Below, piece after piece: positions 9,380 through 20,980 of a DNA stretch of 64,000 bases. How positions within the stretch are numbered: position 1 is the stretch's first letter; each line of letters starts with the position of its first letter. The notes below the pieces were generated by a model. It did not search any database. It had not been told where the DNA came from and saw only the letters and a program-made list of their open reading frames with translations. Location: positions 517,178 through 581,177 of the forward strand of contig BCJU01000001.1 of the NCBI GenBank assembly GCA_001600355.1, in the 5' to 3' direction. The position numbers were made by a program, and so were the translations under genes. The stretch is from Meira nashicola. Taxonomy: Eukaryota; Basidiomycota; Exobasidiomycetes; Exobasidiales; Brachybasidiaceae.

Positions 9380-11794
9380 ATGACAATCAGTAGGCGAAAG
9401 AATAAGCCAGTTGCAAAGCAAGAAGAGAGTAACGGTGGAAGTAGTAGTAGAGCTGCTGAATCTGGAGTGCAATATCATTGTGATGTATGTGGACTAGATA
9501 TTTCAAGTACAGTACGGATATCGTGTGCGACTTGTTTTCCTCCAGGAGCATCAGATTCGTATGATGTTTGTTGTTCTTGCTTTCTCGAAGGACAAGAATC
9601 AGGATCACACAAAGCATGGCACGATTACAGAGTGGTTGAACAGCATGCCTACCCAATCTTTTGCGATGATTGGGGAGCAGATGAAGAATTGTTACTTATA
9701 GATGGAGCTCAGATATATGGTCTCGGAAATTGGGCAGACATAGCCGATCACATTGGTAATCGAACGAAAGAAGAAGTACAAGAACATTACATAAAAGTAT
9801 TTGTTGAAGGTAGAGATGGCACCGAATATGGAGAAAGAAGAGCAGAGGAAGCAATTAGCTCCACTTTAAACTCTGCCCAACCACCAGATGCACAAGGGAA
9901 GCGAAAGCTACTTCCAGTCGTTGGCCCTAACCCTGACTTCAAAGCCAGCGTAGATGCAGAAGAATTTCAAAAGCGAAAGCGACAGAGGATAGAAGATGCA
10001 AGATCTGGACAAGCAGCTTTCGGAGGTTCAGCGCCTTCTACACAATCACAAGGTGGAAAACCAGTGCCACCAAAACCTCTTGTCAGTGCGCCTACTTCTC
10101 ATAGCGAATTAGCAACGTTCATGCCTGGTCGTTTGGAATTTGAAGTCGAATACGAAAATGATGCTGAAAATTATGTAAAGGATATGGAATTCGGAAAGGT
10201 GTATAGATATGGTGGTGAAATAATACCGAGTGAGATGGAGGCATTAGGACGGAAAGCGGATCAGGGAAGGGTAAGAATGGAGGGAAGCGGTCGAGGTGGG
10301 CCAGGATTAAGTGGAAGGGGCAACAAAGGTACAAAAGAGGAAGGGGCTGAAGGAGGAGATACAACAATGGGCGATCAAGAGAAAGAAGATGAGGATGGCG
10401 ATCAAGATGAGACGAAAGACGGAGATGAAACAAGAGATGAAGATGGACAAGATGATGAAAGAGACGACGATGACGAAACTACACACGATCAAGACAATGA
10501 TCAAAGTCAGATGGACGCAACTGTAGATGGTGGTGACGCTGGAGATACAACAAATGGCCAAGCAAACACAAACGGTAATGCCGCTAGTGTTGCTGCTAGT
10601 GCACCTGCCGATACAGATGATCGTGCAGCGGATTGGGATGAAGAAGAAGCAGATTTGGAGCTAAAATTAATGGTGTTGGACATCTACAATGAACGTTTAG
10701 ATCGTCGTGGAAGAAGGAAAGAGTTTATCTTTGAAAGAAATTTGGTTGATTATAAGCGTACGATTGCAGCCGAACGTAGAAGGCCGAAAGAAGAAAGAGA
10801 ATTACTCAATCGAGTTCGTCATTTTGCACAGATGCAAACGACGATGGATTTTGAGGACTTCTATAATGGTTTATGCTTTGAAGATGCACTGAGACGAGCT
10901 GCTGCTCAATTGCAAATGTACAGAAGAGCTGGAATCACCAATCTAACCGAAGCTGCTAAATTTGACACCGAACAAGCTGAACGTGCTCGCCGTGCAGCAG
11001 TAGCAGCAGAAGGAGGTTTAGCTGCTTTTCCAGCTATTGGTTCTGTACCACGCTCTGCTGCTGGACGTGCGGCAGCTCGTGAGACTGCAACGCCTGATGG
11101 AAGTGAAAATGCGATTCAATTACCTTCAGCTGCTGCAGTAGCAGCTCCTCCAAAGAAGAAAGCAAGTAACTCTGTCAATCATTCCTCTTCAGCTACACCT
11201 GCAGACGGTGAAAAGAAGGCTGCACGTAAACCACCAAAACCGTTGGATTTATCTTCACATCCTTCTCTCAATTTATTAACAAGGGCCGAACAAGAATTAT
11301 GTTCTGTTGTACGAATTCAACCTCAAGTGTTTATGTTGATGAAAAAGGATATAATTGTTGAATTCGTTCGTAGGAAAGGCAAATTTAGCCGAAGAGAATC
11401 ACGTCAATTATTCAAATGTGATGTGAATAAAGTTGGAAAAGTTTATGACCTTTTAGAATCAGAAGGTTACCTTCGCGAAGCAAATCGATTGGGTCCTAAT
11501 TGGGATGGCACAGGAACTCCGCCTGGTTGGACAGCCCCACCTTCGTCAGCAGCAAAAGTGAACGGAGATGGAAAAATGAATGGTGCATCGACAAATTCGC
11601 CTGCACCGAGTCAATCTCTCCTCAAGAATGGCTCGAATACAAATTTATTATCCAACACGAATTCCCCCAAATCCCAAAATACGATCGGACAAGGTTCAAA
11701 CGGCATATCTCCCAAACCTTCATCTGCAACAAATTCCAACAATAGTCAGCCTCGACCTGCGTCAACGATAGATCGTCCAACGGCTTCCACGTAA
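9380..11794 (+). CDS. ADA2: Transcriptional adaptor Ada2 (SAGA complex)
   Basis: Single exon, 804 residues. Domains in order: a ZZ zinc finger (~31-80; YHCDVCGLDISS, ATCFPPG, DVCCSCFLEG); a SANT/Myb domain (~90-145; WGADEELLLIDGAQIYGLGN, IADHIGNRTKEEVQEHYIKV); the conserved Ada2 middle region (GRLEFEVEYENDAENYVKDM, ELKLMVLDIYNERLDRRGRR, ERRRPKEERELLNRVRHFAQ); and a SWIRM domain (~620-705; HPSLNLLTRAEQELCSVVRI, VRRKGKFSRRES). Ada2 binds Gcn5 and raises its histone acetyltransferase activity. The protein is nearly twice the length of yeast Ada2 because of a long Asp/Glu/Gln tract (about residues 320-420) and an Asn/Ser/Pro-rich C-terminal tail (about 710-804). It converges on XRN1. Confidence 0.95.
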   Translation: MTISRRKNKPVAKQEESNGGSSSRAAESGVQYHCDVCGLDISSTVRISCATCFPPGASDSYDVCCSCFLEGQESGSHKAWHDYRVVEQHAYPIFCDDWGADEELLLIDGAQIYGLGNWADIADHIGNRTKEEVQEHYIKVFVEGRDGTEYGERRAEEAISSTLNSAQPPDAQGKRKLLPVVGPNPDFKASVDAEEFQKRKRQRIEDARSGQAAFGGSAPSTQSQGGKPVPPKPLVSAPTSHSELATFMPGRLEFEVEYENDAENYVKDMEFGKVYRYGGEIIPSEMEALGRKADQGRVRMEGSGRGGPGLSGRGNKGTKEEGAEGGDTTMGDQEKEDEDGDQDETKDGDETRDEDGQDDERDDDDETTHDQDNDQSQMDATVDGGDAGDTTNGQANTNGNAASVAASAPADTDDRAADWDEEEADLELKLMVLDIYNERLDRRGRRKEFIFERNLVDYKRTIAAERRRPKEERELLNRVRHFAQMQTTMDFEDFYNGLCFEDALRRAAAQLQMYRRAGITNLTEAAKFDTEQAERARRAAVAAEGGLAAFPAIGSVPRSAAGRAAARETATPDGSENAIQLPSAAAVAAPPKKKASNSVNHSSSATPADGEKKAARKPPKPLDLSSHPSLNLLTRAEQELCSVVRIQPQVFMLMKKDIIVEFVRRKGKFSRRESRQLFKCDVNKVGKVYDLLESEGYLREANRLGPNWDGTGTPPGWTAPPSSAAKVNGDGKMNGASTNSPAPSQSLLKNGSNTNLLSNTNSPKSQNTIGQGSNGISPKPSSATNSNNSQPRPASTIDRPTAST

Positions 11795-11969
11795 TGGCAT
11801 AAAATTGTCAATCAATTTCCTTGTACACAAAAAAATTTTAATCATTTGTACTTTTATTGCAACAAATCAAACGTATACTAGCATGTCTTTGGAAAAAAGA
11901 GTAAAGATGATCAATTCATTGTGTGATGAACTATGATAAGATACATAGGATGTCATTCGAAATCGTTAT

Positions 11970-14900
11970 CTACTGATCTGCAGCTGCAAATCCACCTCTA
12001 CCGCGACCGCGAGGTTGATTGAATGGTCTTCCGGTTCCTCTGCCTAAGCCACCTCCTCGACCGCCGCCTCTGCCTTGTTGGGCATTACCATTCAAACCCA
12101 AATTCAAAGCTGCCAAATGTGGGTTCAAAGCAGCATCAACTGCGCCATTACGGGGAGCATATGGTCTTGGTCTTGCTTGACCGCTTGCTACACCTGCAAA
12201 CGGTACATTTGCATCTACATTGCCTCTTCCATTTCCTACAAAAGCATCACGACCCAATGATCGTAATCCAGCACCACGTGTTCCAATTGCTGGACCGGTA
12301 GGACGTGCAGGTCGGAATCCGGATGGAGGTCGGTAAGATTGTTGTTGAGCAGCAGCTCTTGCTTGTCCGTTTACGATAGACTTTGCCTTCTTTGCTGCCT
12401 CTACATTTGCGCTTGATATTAAAGTGCGTTGAAGGGCAGAAGGATGTTGGGGCGCTTTAACACTTCCATTTGCTTTCTTTGCATCTTCTCCATTGACTGC
12501 TCCAGCTTGTGGAGGTGAAGTAGAGTTTTGTGCAGGTGCTAAGGGGTCTTCTTTGCAAACAAATTGAGGCTGAGATAAGTTGAGAACGGTTGCAAATGGC
12601 ACTGTGCCACCGCAATAAGGACGACAACGATCATCCAGAGTGGTACCGGCCAAGAACGGTTGATCAAAAGCGATATCCAACACGCTTGAGCTAATACCGA
12701 TTACTACACCTCTTGAAGATAAAGGTACATTTCCAGTGTTGCTCACGTACACCACTCGATCACCTAATGTAAACTTTTGCGATGTGAGTCTGTATGGAGC
12801 ATGAGATGGCTTGAGCAATGCACTTCGTGGAACACCGCGTAGCATGATTCTCTTCATCTTATCTTTGTTATGCTGATTGATTCTTGCAATCAAGCTTTCA
12901 ATGGCATGAACCGACTGTTTGTCAAGTTGTTCGGCAAATAAAGGAACAGCCTCTAATTCTCGTACACCTTTTTCCTTAATCCATTGCTTAAGAGCTTTCA
13001 TCTTCTCAGAAGCATTCTTTCCAAAGAAATCTTCTGCGCTACGTAAATCTCTGTCGCGATTAGCCATCAAAGCTTGTGCAATTTCTGGAAATTGAGTATT
13101 CATGTCACGGATCAATTCAACAGTTTTGTCCGAAAATTCCCAGCCATTTGCACTTCTACGACTATATCCAATCACTTTTTGGCCTTTTGCTTCAAATTTA
13201 AGGTTCAGTCCGATATTAGTTCGCGAACTATCGCTCTCAACCAGCATGCTACTGGTCAACTTGCTCAACGCAAGACTACTGATTCCAAGTCGCTTGCCAA
13301 CAACATGCGCTGGGTAGTAATTTTCTGGAATTCTACTCTGCACTGCTTTCTGGATCAATTCATTTTCCTGCTTTTGATTGCCGAGAGAGATTAGTTCGAT
13401 TGCAATTTGCTTCGTTGAAATGGCAACGATACTGGCCGGACTTCCATACGCATGCGGACCAAGGTAAAATGCTCTCGACTTTTCTGGAAATTCAGCAGGT
13501 AATGGTAGCGGCGCACGTTCTACGTATCGCCTATCCTCGTGAGTGACACTTGCGACGGAAAGTTGAATTGCTTGTTCTACCTCCTGTTTCATATCCGGCT
13601 CGTACTCTTTTAAGAAGCTACCGTCTTCCATACGCTTTAGACCGAGCATTGTTCGTACATGCAGAATGACTTGCACATCACCAATCAATACACCAAACCG
13701 CTTGCTGTATTGATTCTCAATTCGGGCAGCTTTACGTTTCCATTCGCCCAATTCGGATGGTTCATGTGGCGTTTTGATCACTTCGCGTTTACCTTTTTTG
13801 TCCACTTTAGCTTCGTATAAGAAAAGTTCATCGGATACTGCCATTACAATACCTTCTGTTAAAAATGGCCATCCGACGAAAGTTCGATTGCCGAGGTACG
13901 ATGATGCGATGTCTTCAGTTTTGGTATCTTCGAATGTGTTTTCCACATTGATCACGATGCTTTGATTGCGACTTTCACTTTGGAAAATATTAACGCCGTG
14001 ATGTCCTAATCTACCATAATGGGGCAACGTTTTGATACTTGGGAATCCTGCCAGTGCATCGACACCCAATCCCACTCCATCGCACAAGCCCTTTACCAAA
14101 TGAAGGCCATCTAAAGTTGGTAAATGGAAGACTCCAACATCAGCCTTGCAATGTGCGATATCTGGGAAGATTCCAGGTAGCGAAGACCCATAGAATTCAT
14201 CCTTTGATTCACTATATTTTAATCGAACACTTTCCCCAAAACCATTTCGGCTCTTCTCTTCGGCTGAAAGGAGAGGTTGTCTTTTGTCCAAAGCAGTCAA
14301 TAGCCGTTTCTCGTCGATAAAAGGAATCTTCACAACAGCTTCCCAGCTTTGTTTTTTTCCATTAAAGTCAGCCTCGAAGTGGGTAGGATAAAAGTCGATA
14401 ATGGGAGAATTAGGATCTGTCATCAAATCACGGAAAGCTGGAGGAATGTGTTGATTACTCAAACTTGGTAGAACGCCCATCAATTGATCAAATGGTCGGA
14501 AAGGTTTGCCAAGCTCAAAGTCGAACTTCATATCTTCCAAACCTTTCAAATCGGAAATCATAGGGGCATAATGATAGTCGTAGAACCATCCCCAAGATGC
14601 GACACCATCGTAGTAATAGTGCAGAACCCATTGCAGTCCTTCAATATATCGATAGGTGAGCTTCTTCATCTGTTCATCATTGTTGTAGTCAATTCCAAGT
14701 TTTTGACGATAGTAATCTCGCTTCCAATCGTCAATTCGCTTGGCAAGCTTGCGTTGCATTTCTTCTTCCTCATCGTCGAGCTCGTCATCGTCATCATTAT
14801 TTTGGCTTGCCTCTTCGTAGCGTTTGATGACTCTATCCACGGCCGCCATTGCTTCTGGATCAATTTCTTCGTCTTCATCTTCATCGTCAAAGAGAGCTTT

Positions 14901-16256
14901 CCGTGCAATGGATATCGCCGGAGCATCTGCCTCAGGATCATACTCGTCAAAGTTGATGTCTAATCCCAAGTCACCTGCCAGTCTTTGCAAGAAAATTTGA
15001 TCGTTTTGCTTTGCCGTACTTTTCAAAAACATCTCACGAGGAGCACTTTTGGGTTCAATTTGCAGAGCTTTCAAGAATACTTTGACCTTCTCGAACATCA
15101 ATCTTTGTCCAGCTGTCATTGTTACTTTTGCTCCTCCTTTTCCCGAATGCTTTTTGGCCTTGTTTGCCTTCTGTTTTGACCAGCTAATATCACCATATTG
15201 CTCTTCAAAGAGATCACGTTCGACGATGGTCAATTCCGATAGAATCATCGCTAATCGGCCTGTCTTCAACACACCATCCTCGTTTATGTATCCACCTGCT
15301 TTGGGTAAGATACGCATGTAGATTCGGAAAAGAGTATCCAAAGCGCCTTCGTTGATGTGTAAACCTGGTAAATGCGGCAAGAAGTCATTACCCACAAAAA
15401 TGTTCAGCAGTATGAAATCATCAATTATGCGTTCAAGAGAAAATTCGAAGGGCAAAGCGGATTTCAAATCTTGAAATTCCAGATCTAGGTATTCGCGAAA
15501 TAGCGATAAATGTAAGAGGAAGAAATTTTGCGTTTCCAAGCTGCCCTTTCTTTTCTTCGAAGGGCCGAAATTGACTTCTTCACGCAACAATGCAAAATGA
15601 GGATCATGAGTTAGTAGCCCAAGCATGATCAAATCTGCATCCAGACCATACATGCAATGTCTAACGTTTTTGTTGTAATCCGGTTGTGCCTTGGCCAATC
15701 GAATGTATTCCATAATCTTATGTTCACCTTCTCCCGGAACATCGTGTCCAGAAAGCACAATTTCTACGTCCCTCCACAGTGCATCTTCAGTAACTTTTTT
15801 GGCCAAAAAATATTTAAGCTGAGCGGATAATCTTGCCATGAATGGCGTTCCAGGCGTGATACAATTTGAATCGAATGCTTCTTCTTCCGGAAGTTCCTCC
15901 CCTCTCTTTTCGGCTTTCTCGCGTAATTCCTTTGCTTCTTGCGCCGTTCTAAATCGACGGCTTCTTTGTTGATTCATTTTTGCACGAGGTGCTACACCAT
16001 CGATTGCAAGAAAGAAAAGTTTTTGTGGTTTAATTTTTGCAAAGATATGTTCTATATAACTGAATATAGCCAAGAACATATCCGCTTCGCTCATTCGAAA
16101 ATGTGCATCAGCATCGTTTGGATGCGAGCAATTATGGATGATACCGTTCATGTCAAGATACAAGTTATCGAATTCGGGAATACGTTTCTCCTCCACCAAT
16201 TGACTGATGAGCGGATATCGCTCCGACATAAATCGGAAGAATTTTGGAATACCCAT
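11970..16256 (-). CDS. XRN1: 5'-3' exoribonuclease 1
   Basis: Single exon, 1428 residues from the ATG at 16256. The N-terminus MGIPKFFRFMSERYPLISQL and the nuclease motifs YLDMNGIIHNCSHP, EAFDSNCITPGTPFM, GEGEHKIMEYIR, YGLDADLIMLGL and IFVGNDFLPHLP are diagnostic of cytoplasmic Xrn1, which degrades decapped mRNA. The active-site acidic residues in these motifs are intact. A strongly acidic insert lies between the two conserved regions (about residues 455-505). The D1-D3/SH3-like part follows, with KFTLGDRVVYVSNTGNVPLS. The C-terminus is low-complexity and ends in RGG-type repeats (GRGGGRGGGLGRG), unlike the shorter tail of some relatives and suggestive of RNA or granule association. Confidence 0.96.
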   Translation of the reverse strand: MGIPKFFRFMSERYPLISQLVEEKRIPEFDNLYLDMNGIIHNCSHPNDADAHFRMSEADMFLAIFSYIEHIFAKIKPQKLFFLAIDGVAPRAKMNQQRSRRFRTAQEAKELREKAEKRGEELPEEEAFDSNCITPGTPFMARLSAQLKYFLAKKVTEDALWRDVEIVLSGHDVPGEGEHKIMEYIRLAKAQPDYNKNVRHCMYGLDADLIMLGLLTHDPHFALLREEVNFGPSKKRKGSLETQNFFLLHLSLFREYLDLEFQDLKSALPFEFSLERIIDDFILLNIFVGNDFLPHLPGLHINEGALDTLFRIYMRILPKAGGYINEDGVLKTGRLAMILSELTIVERDLFEEQYGDISWSKQKANKAKKHSGKGGAKVTMTAGQRLMFEKVKVFLKALQIEPKSAPREMFLKSTAKQNDQIFLQRLAGDLGLDINFDEYDPEADAPAISIARKALFDDEDEDEEIDPEAMAAVDRVIKRYEEASQNNDDDDELDDEEEEMQRKLAKRIDDWKRDYYRQKLGIDYNNDEQMKKLTYRYIEGLQWVLHYYYDGVASWGWFYDYHYAPMISDLKGLEDMKFDFELGKPFRPFDQLMGVLPSLSNQHIPPAFRDLMTDPNSPIIDFYPTHFEADFNGKKQSWEAVVKIPFIDEKRLLTALDKRQPLLSAEEKSRNGFGESVRLKYSESKDEFYGSSLPGIFPDIAHCKADVGVFHLPTLDGLHLVKGLCDGVGLGVDALAGFPSIKTLPHYGRLGHHGVNIFQSESRNQSIVINVENTFEDTKTEDIASSYLGNRTFVGWPFLTEGIVMAVSDELFLYEAKVDKKGKREVIKTPHEPSELGEWKRKAARIENQYSKRFGVLIGDVQVILHVRTMLGLKRMEDGSFLKEYEPDMKQEVEQAIQLSVASVTHEDRRYVERAPLPLPAEFPEKSRAFYLGPHAYGSPASIVAISTKQIAIELISLGNQKQENELIQKAVQSRIPENYYPAHVVGKRLGISSLALSKLTSSMLVESDSSRTNIGLNLKFEAKGQKVIGYSRRSANGWEFSDKTVELIRDMNTQFPEIAQALMANRDRDLRSAEDFFGKNASEKMKALKQWIKEKGVRELEAVPLFAEQLDKQSVHAIESLIARINQHNKDKMKRIMLRGVPRSALLKPSHAPYRLTSQKFTLGDRVVYVSNTGNVPLSSRGVVIGISSSVLDIAFDQPFLAGTTLDDRCRPYCGGTVPFATVLNLSQPQFVCKEDPLAPAQNSTSPPQAGAVNGEDAKKANGSVKAPQHPSALQRTLISSANVEAAKKAKSIVNGQARAAAQQQSYRPPSGFRPARPTGPAIGTRGAGLRSLGRDAFVGNGRGNVDANVPFAGVASGQARPRPYAPRNGAVDAALNPHLAALNLGLNGNAQQGRGGGRGGGLGRGTGRPFNQPRGRGRGGFAAADQ

Positions 16257-17212
16257 TGTGACGATTGAATGTGTGCAAGGCTAGTATGTGCTTTTGAAAA
16301 TGATTGCTTGTTGTAATATGTATGATGGTGATGATACACTTGAGAAGAAATACCGTACTAAATGCCAACGAATAATGCGAATGCAAACAACGCAAAAAAA
16401 TTTGTAAGGAAGCGGAAAGAAGAAAAAGCTGAGCAGATCTCGGCGCCGTATCAACAAAACCCTAACGAAATTGAAATGAGAGGATGAAGGTGAAAAGAAG
16501 AACGAGATGACCTTCTTATATTTAAAAGGCTCCGAAAAGTCCTGTGGCGTATTTGTAGCAACAATGATGGTATTGAGCAATAATTGTTGCATTAGATGCT
16601 GCATTTGGATTGATGCATTGGCCAGTGTGACGCCTTTTCTAGTGCTAGACTAGGTAGAATACATGCGCACGCACTGTGAGACTACGTACCTAATGACTAC
16701 GCCTGCGTTAAAGTTCCATGCAAGCTTCAGTAATTGCTGACTACCAGAATGTTGTTTAACCGAGTCCCTTCCTTCATGCTCTGACATCTTCGGCCGACCC
16801 CTACGCGCTTCTTCTTCTTCTTGACAGGTTTGTGTAGACTTTGTACATAAGCCAGCCTAATGTAGCTTCGTAAGCGTTTTCATTCATAAACGCGATTCGG
16901 GTTTAAAAAGATGTGCTTTTAGCCTTGAGAAGACTCTCCACCTTTTGAGAACAGTGTCATGCAATCGGGTTACATGAACAGATAACCGTAAAAGCCTTAC
17001 CTCCGAGTCGTACACACTCTCAAAATTTTTACGAGAACCACCATCACTGCCTGTTGCGATCTCAACAGTAAAGATCGTAAACTGTTCTCTGTATCGTATT
17101 GGTATACTTTGAAGGTCAGAACGGCAGTAAATTCCTAATATCCTATCAGTGGCGATAGTCATCGCAAACACTTTCCTCGACTTTCTGCAACTTTCGGCTG
17201 GATCATAACATC
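16257..17212. other. Divergent intergenic region XRN1 / Lon
   Basis: 956 bases without a supported gene. Open frames here have no recognisable features. A CTTCTTCTTCTTCTT run occurs near 16808-16822. The region must carry the promoters of XRN1 and the Lon gene. No TATA box or heat-shock element stands out by eye. Confidence 0.45.
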
Positions 17213-20200
17213 ATGATTCCCGCTCATAGATTCGCAAATGCGGCAAGAGGGCGTAATGGAGCTATTATCAGATCAGCTCCAGCTCTAGCTGGTAGCGCAT
17301 ACAACGCATCATGTTCGACAATATTACAAACTCGGAAAGCTTTAATACACACCAACACCTCCCTTCTTCTAAGTGGCAAGGATAAAGAGGCAAAGGGTCA
17401 ACAATTTCAACACCCCTACTCACGATCACCTTTCGTTCGAGCAAGGCTAAAAGAGCTTTCATCTTTTGCTCCTTTGCAAATGCCTCGCTCTAAAGGAAAA
17501 GTATCTTTAAATGGAGAGGGAGAAGAAGAGGAATTTGATGGTAGGGATGAAGGACGTGAAGAAGCAGAAGTTGATGCTGTTCGGGAAGACGATGCTCGAG
17601 TCGAAGCATCTGCATCTGATAGTAAAGGATCTTCTGGACCTCCTTCCGGCTCTTCCGGTGCCGGTTCTGGAGCAGGTTCAGCAAGCCAATCTGGAGGTAA
17701 TTCGGGAAGTGGTGCATCTTCCGGATCATCTTCTGATGGAAATTCAAATTCTTCCAACTCAACGTCGGTTTTGAAACAATCTGTTCCCGTCAATTATCCC
17801 CAAGTTCTTGCCTTACCTATCACACGTAGACCGCTTTTTCCTGGATTCTACAAAGCAGTTGTTATAAAAAATCCAGCAGTATGCGCTGCCATTCGCGAAT
17901 CCCTAAAGCGTGGTCAGCCATACATTGGTGCTTTCCTACTGAAAGATGAGGAAGATGACGCAGATGTTATCACAGATTTAAGTAAAGTTCATCGGGTTGG
18001 TGTCTTTGCTCAAATCACTTCTATCTTTTCTCAGCAGAGCGCATCAAAAGGATCTAAGGATGGCAAAAGCGGAAATGCTACGAATTCAAATGTGAACGAA
18101 GACGAAGAAGGCTTGACAGCTGTTCTATACCCACACAGAAGAATTCGTATCGATGAATTACTACCGCCGGATGGCAAGGGTGTTCAATCTGAAAAAGCAG
18201 ATGGCCAAATTACCACAGAGACAGCTGCAAAGGTACATGATGTCCAACAAGAAGCGCGAGATTCAGGTGTCGTGCCTGACAAGAATGACGCAGATAGTGC
18301 CTCTCAATCGCCTGCTGGTCATGGAATGTCGTATCAAACTTCTTTCTTACAAGATTATGCAGTCTCGTTGGTCAATGTGACCAATTTGGAATCGGAAGAA
18401 TATAAGAAAGACGACGGTCTTGTCAAAGCCGTCAAGGCTGAATTGATTGCAGTATTCAAGGACATCGCTTTGTTAAATCCACTCTTCAGAGATCAAATTG
18501 CAAACTTTAGCATCTCTCAAGGATCGGGCAACGTCTTTGAAGAACCCGACAAATTGGCTGATTTTGCTGCTGCTGTTTCTAGCGGTGAAGTTGGTGAATT
18601 ACAGTCTGTCTTGGAAACGCTAAACGTTGGCGACCGATTGCAAAAAGCATTGCTGGTACTCAAGAAAGAATTGATGAACGCTCAATTACAAAACAAGATT
18701 AGCAAAGATGTCGAACAGAAAATTCAAAAACGACAAAGGGAATACTACCTTACTGAACAATTACGCGGAATCAAGAAAGAGCTCGGAATTGAGACCGACG
18801 GCAAGGATAAAATGGTAGAGAAATTCAAAGAAAAGGCAGCTACATTGAAAATGCCCGAGCAAGTGCGCAAAGTGTTTGATGAAGAACTAAATAAGTTACA
18901 AACTCTTGAACCTGCTGCTAGTGAATTTAATGTCACTCGCGGATACCTTGAATGGTTGACAAATATCCCTTGGGGCGTTCACAGTCCAGAAAATTATTCT
19001 ATCGCTAATGCTGTCAATGTTCTTGATCAAGATCATTACGGACTTAAAGACGTCAAAGATCGCATTCTCGAATTTTTGGCAGTAGGCAAGCTAAAAGGAA
19101 CAGTGCAAGGAAAGATTATCTGTTTAGTTGGCCCGCCAGGTGTTGGTAAGACTTCGATTGGTAAGTCTATCGCTCGTGCAGTACAACGTCAATTCTTCCG
19201 ATTCAGTGTGGGTGGTTTGAGTGATGTTGCGGAAATTAAAGGTCATCGTAGAACATATGTTGGTGCAATGCCGGGTAAGGCTATTCAAGCTCTGAAAAAG
19301 GTTGGAACGGAAAATCCCTTGGTCTTAATTGATGAAGTTGACAAAATCGGAAGAGGACATAATGGAGACCCATCCTCTGCATTGTTGGAAATGTTGGATC
19401 CTGAACAAAACGGAAGTTTCTTGGATCATTACATGGATGTTCCCGTCGATCTAAGCAGAGTGCTATTCGTATGTACGGCAAATACACTTGATACCATCCC
19501 ACAACCTCTACTGGATCGTATGGAAGTGATCGAAGTTAGCAGTTACACAGCTGAGGAGAAGAAGCATATCGCTCGTGGCTACCTTGCTCCTCAGGCAAAG
19601 GAAGCCAGTGGTTTGCAAGATGCCAACGTGACATTGCCCGATGCAACTATCGAATTCCTTGTGAGAAGTTATGCAAGAGAAAGTGGTGTACGTCAATTAC
19701 GCAAACTGTTGGAAAAAGTGTATCGAAAGATTGCATTTAATATTGTACGCGAGTATGGTGAAGATGTATTCCCTGAGCCAAAGAATGCTGAAGCTAGGCC
19801 AGAAGGAAAAGTTCAAGACGGTGGAGCAAGCATTTCGCCAAACTCTGAAAGCCCTAAACCTACTCAAGATGAATATGCACCAACAGCAGCAGTTGGATCT
19901 GCCGAAAGTAGTGCACAATCGGTCACACCTCCACCACCTCACTCTGCAGTGCCAGCAGAAGAGAGTAAGAAATCTTCCGAACAATCTTCAGTCGGTGAAG
20001 ATGGAAGTCCAAAAACTACTACTGAAGAAAGAAAGCCAATGGCCGTACCTCCAACAGTCGCAGTCGACATCACTATTGAGAGCCTAAGAGACTACATTGG
20101 ACCTCCCGTCTACCACAAAGACCGCCTTTACGAGACTATAGGAATGCCTGCCGGTGTTGCTACAGGTTTGGGATATTTGGGTAACGGAAGCGGATCATTG

Positions 20201-20815
20201 ATGCCTATCGAAACCACAACAATGCCAGGTAAAGGTAACTTGCAATTGACCGGTAAGCTTGGAGAAGTGATCAAAGAAAGTGCATCAATTGCATTAAGTT
20301 GGCTAAAGAGTCAAGCCTTCGAATTGGGCATCACGGATGATAACAAATCAAATTTGTTGGAAAGTCGTGATGTGCATTTACATATGCCTGAAGGTGCGAT
20401 TGGCAAAGAAGGTCCAAGTGCTGGTGTTGCATTTGTCACAAGTCTTGTTAGCTTGCTCACTGGAAGAACGTTGAGTACTGAATTGGCAATGACAGGTGAA
20501 GTATCTTTGCGTGGAATGGTTCTTCCTGTTGGAGGTTTAAAGGAGAAATTGTTAGCAGCTCATCGAGCAGGAATTAAAAAGGTCATCCTTCCCGGTCAAA
20601 ATAGACCAAACGTTGAAGCAGATGTACCCAAACCAGTTTTGAACGATTTGGAGGTACATTACGTAAATAACGTTTGGAGTGCTTTGGATGTAGCATTTGG
20701 AGAAGGACCTTGGACACAAAGAGCACGGGAAATGGAGAGCCTTGAGGGTAAAGAAGAAGGTCAAGCAAAAGACATCAGCAGCGATGGAGCGGGACAAGAT
20801 AATGTCAAAATCTAA
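17213..20815 (+). CDS. PIM1: Mitochondrial Lon protease
   Basis: Single exon, 1200 residues. An N-terminal presequence rich in Arg, Ala and Ser suggests mitochondrial matrix targeting. The Lon N-domain begins near residue 195 ([19 protein letters not shown]). The AAA+ module has Walker A GPPGVGKT (about residues 640-647) and Walker [11 protein letters not shown]. The protease domain has the catalytic serine in GPSAGVAF (S1069) and the lysine in GGLKEKLL (K1110), about the expected spacing. The enzyme degrades misfolded matrix proteins in an ATP-dependent way. Three low-complexity inserts lengthen it: a Ser/Gly-rich stretch near 130-190, a linker in the N-domain near 275-370, and a Ser/Pro/Glu segment between ATPase and protease domains near 860-950. 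It converges on ARP4. Confidence 0.96.
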   Translation: MIPAHRFANAARGRNGAIIRSAPALAGSAYNASCSTILQTRKALIHTNTSLLLSGKDKEAKGQQFQHPYSRSPFVRARLKELSSFAPLQMPRSKGKVSLNGEGEEEEFDGRDEGREEAEVDAVREDDARVEASASDSKGSSGPPSGSSGAGSGAGSASQSGGNSGSGASSGSSSDGNSNSSNSTSVLKQSVPVNYPQVLALPITRRPLFPGFYKAVVIKNPAVCAAIRESLKRGQPYIGAFLLKDEEDDADVITDLSKVHRVGVFAQITSIFSQQSASKGSKDGKSGNATNSNVNEDEEGLTAVLYPHRRIRIDELLPPDGKGVQSEKADGQITTETAAKVHDVQQEARDSGVVPDKNDADSASQSPAGHGMSYQTSFLQDYAVSLVNVTNLESEEYKKDDGLVKAVKAELIAVFKDIALLNPLFRDQIANFSISQGSGNVFEEPDKLADFAAAVSSGEVGELQSVLETLNVGDRLQKALLVLKKELMNAQLQNKISKDVEQKIQKRQREYYLTEQLRGIKKELGIETDGKDKMVEKFKEKAATLKMPEQVRKVFDEELNKLQTLEPAASEFNVTRGYLEWLTNIPWGVHSPENYSIANAVNVLDQDHYGLKDVKDRILEFLAVGKLKGTVQGKIICLVGPPGVGKTSIGKSIARAVQRQFFRFSVGGLSDVAEIKGHRRTYVGAMPGKAIQALKKVGTENPLVLIDEVDKIGRGHNGDPSSALLEMLDPEQNGSFLDHYMDVPVDLSRVLFVCTANTLDTIPQPLLDRMEVIEVSSYTAEEKKHIARGYLAPQAKEASGLQDANVTLPDATIEFLVRSYARESGVRQLRKLLEKVYRKIAFNIVREYGEDVFPEPKNAEARPEGKVQDGGASISPNSESPKPTQDEYAPTAAVGSAESSAQSVTPPPPHSAVPAEESKKSSEQSSVGEDGSPKTTTEERKPMAVPPTVAVDITIESLRDYIGPPVYHKDRLYETIGMPAGVATGLGYLGNGSGSLMPIETTTMPGKGNLQLTGKLGEVIKESASIALSWLKSQAFELGITDDNKSNLLESRDVHLHMPEGAIGKEGPSAGVAFVTSLVSLLTGRTLSTELAMTGEVSLRGMVLPVGGLKEKLLAAHRAGIKKVILPGQNRPNVEADVPKPVLNDLEVHYVNNVWSALDVAFGEGPWTQRAREMESLEGKEEGQAKDISSDGAGQDNVKI

Positions 20816-20980
20816 ATAAATAGACAAGCAAACGCAAAATATGCACCAATGTATCCAAACATTCACCACTCTATCACATCTTTAGAAGTAGTAATTTTAA
20901 TGCAACAAACAATGTACACAGTATACAAAAAGATTATATTATCCCAAAATATTGTTTGCGTGATAAGTATATAAGACTAT

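Noticed and set aside
16884..17171. 95-residue minus-strand frame upstream of Lon
   Set aside because: There is no signal, domain or composition to support coding, and it lies in a divergent promoter region.
17416..17793. Minus-strand open frames antisense to the Ser/Gly-rich part of the Lon gene
   Set aside because: They are shadows of low-complexity coding sequence and show no family features of their own.
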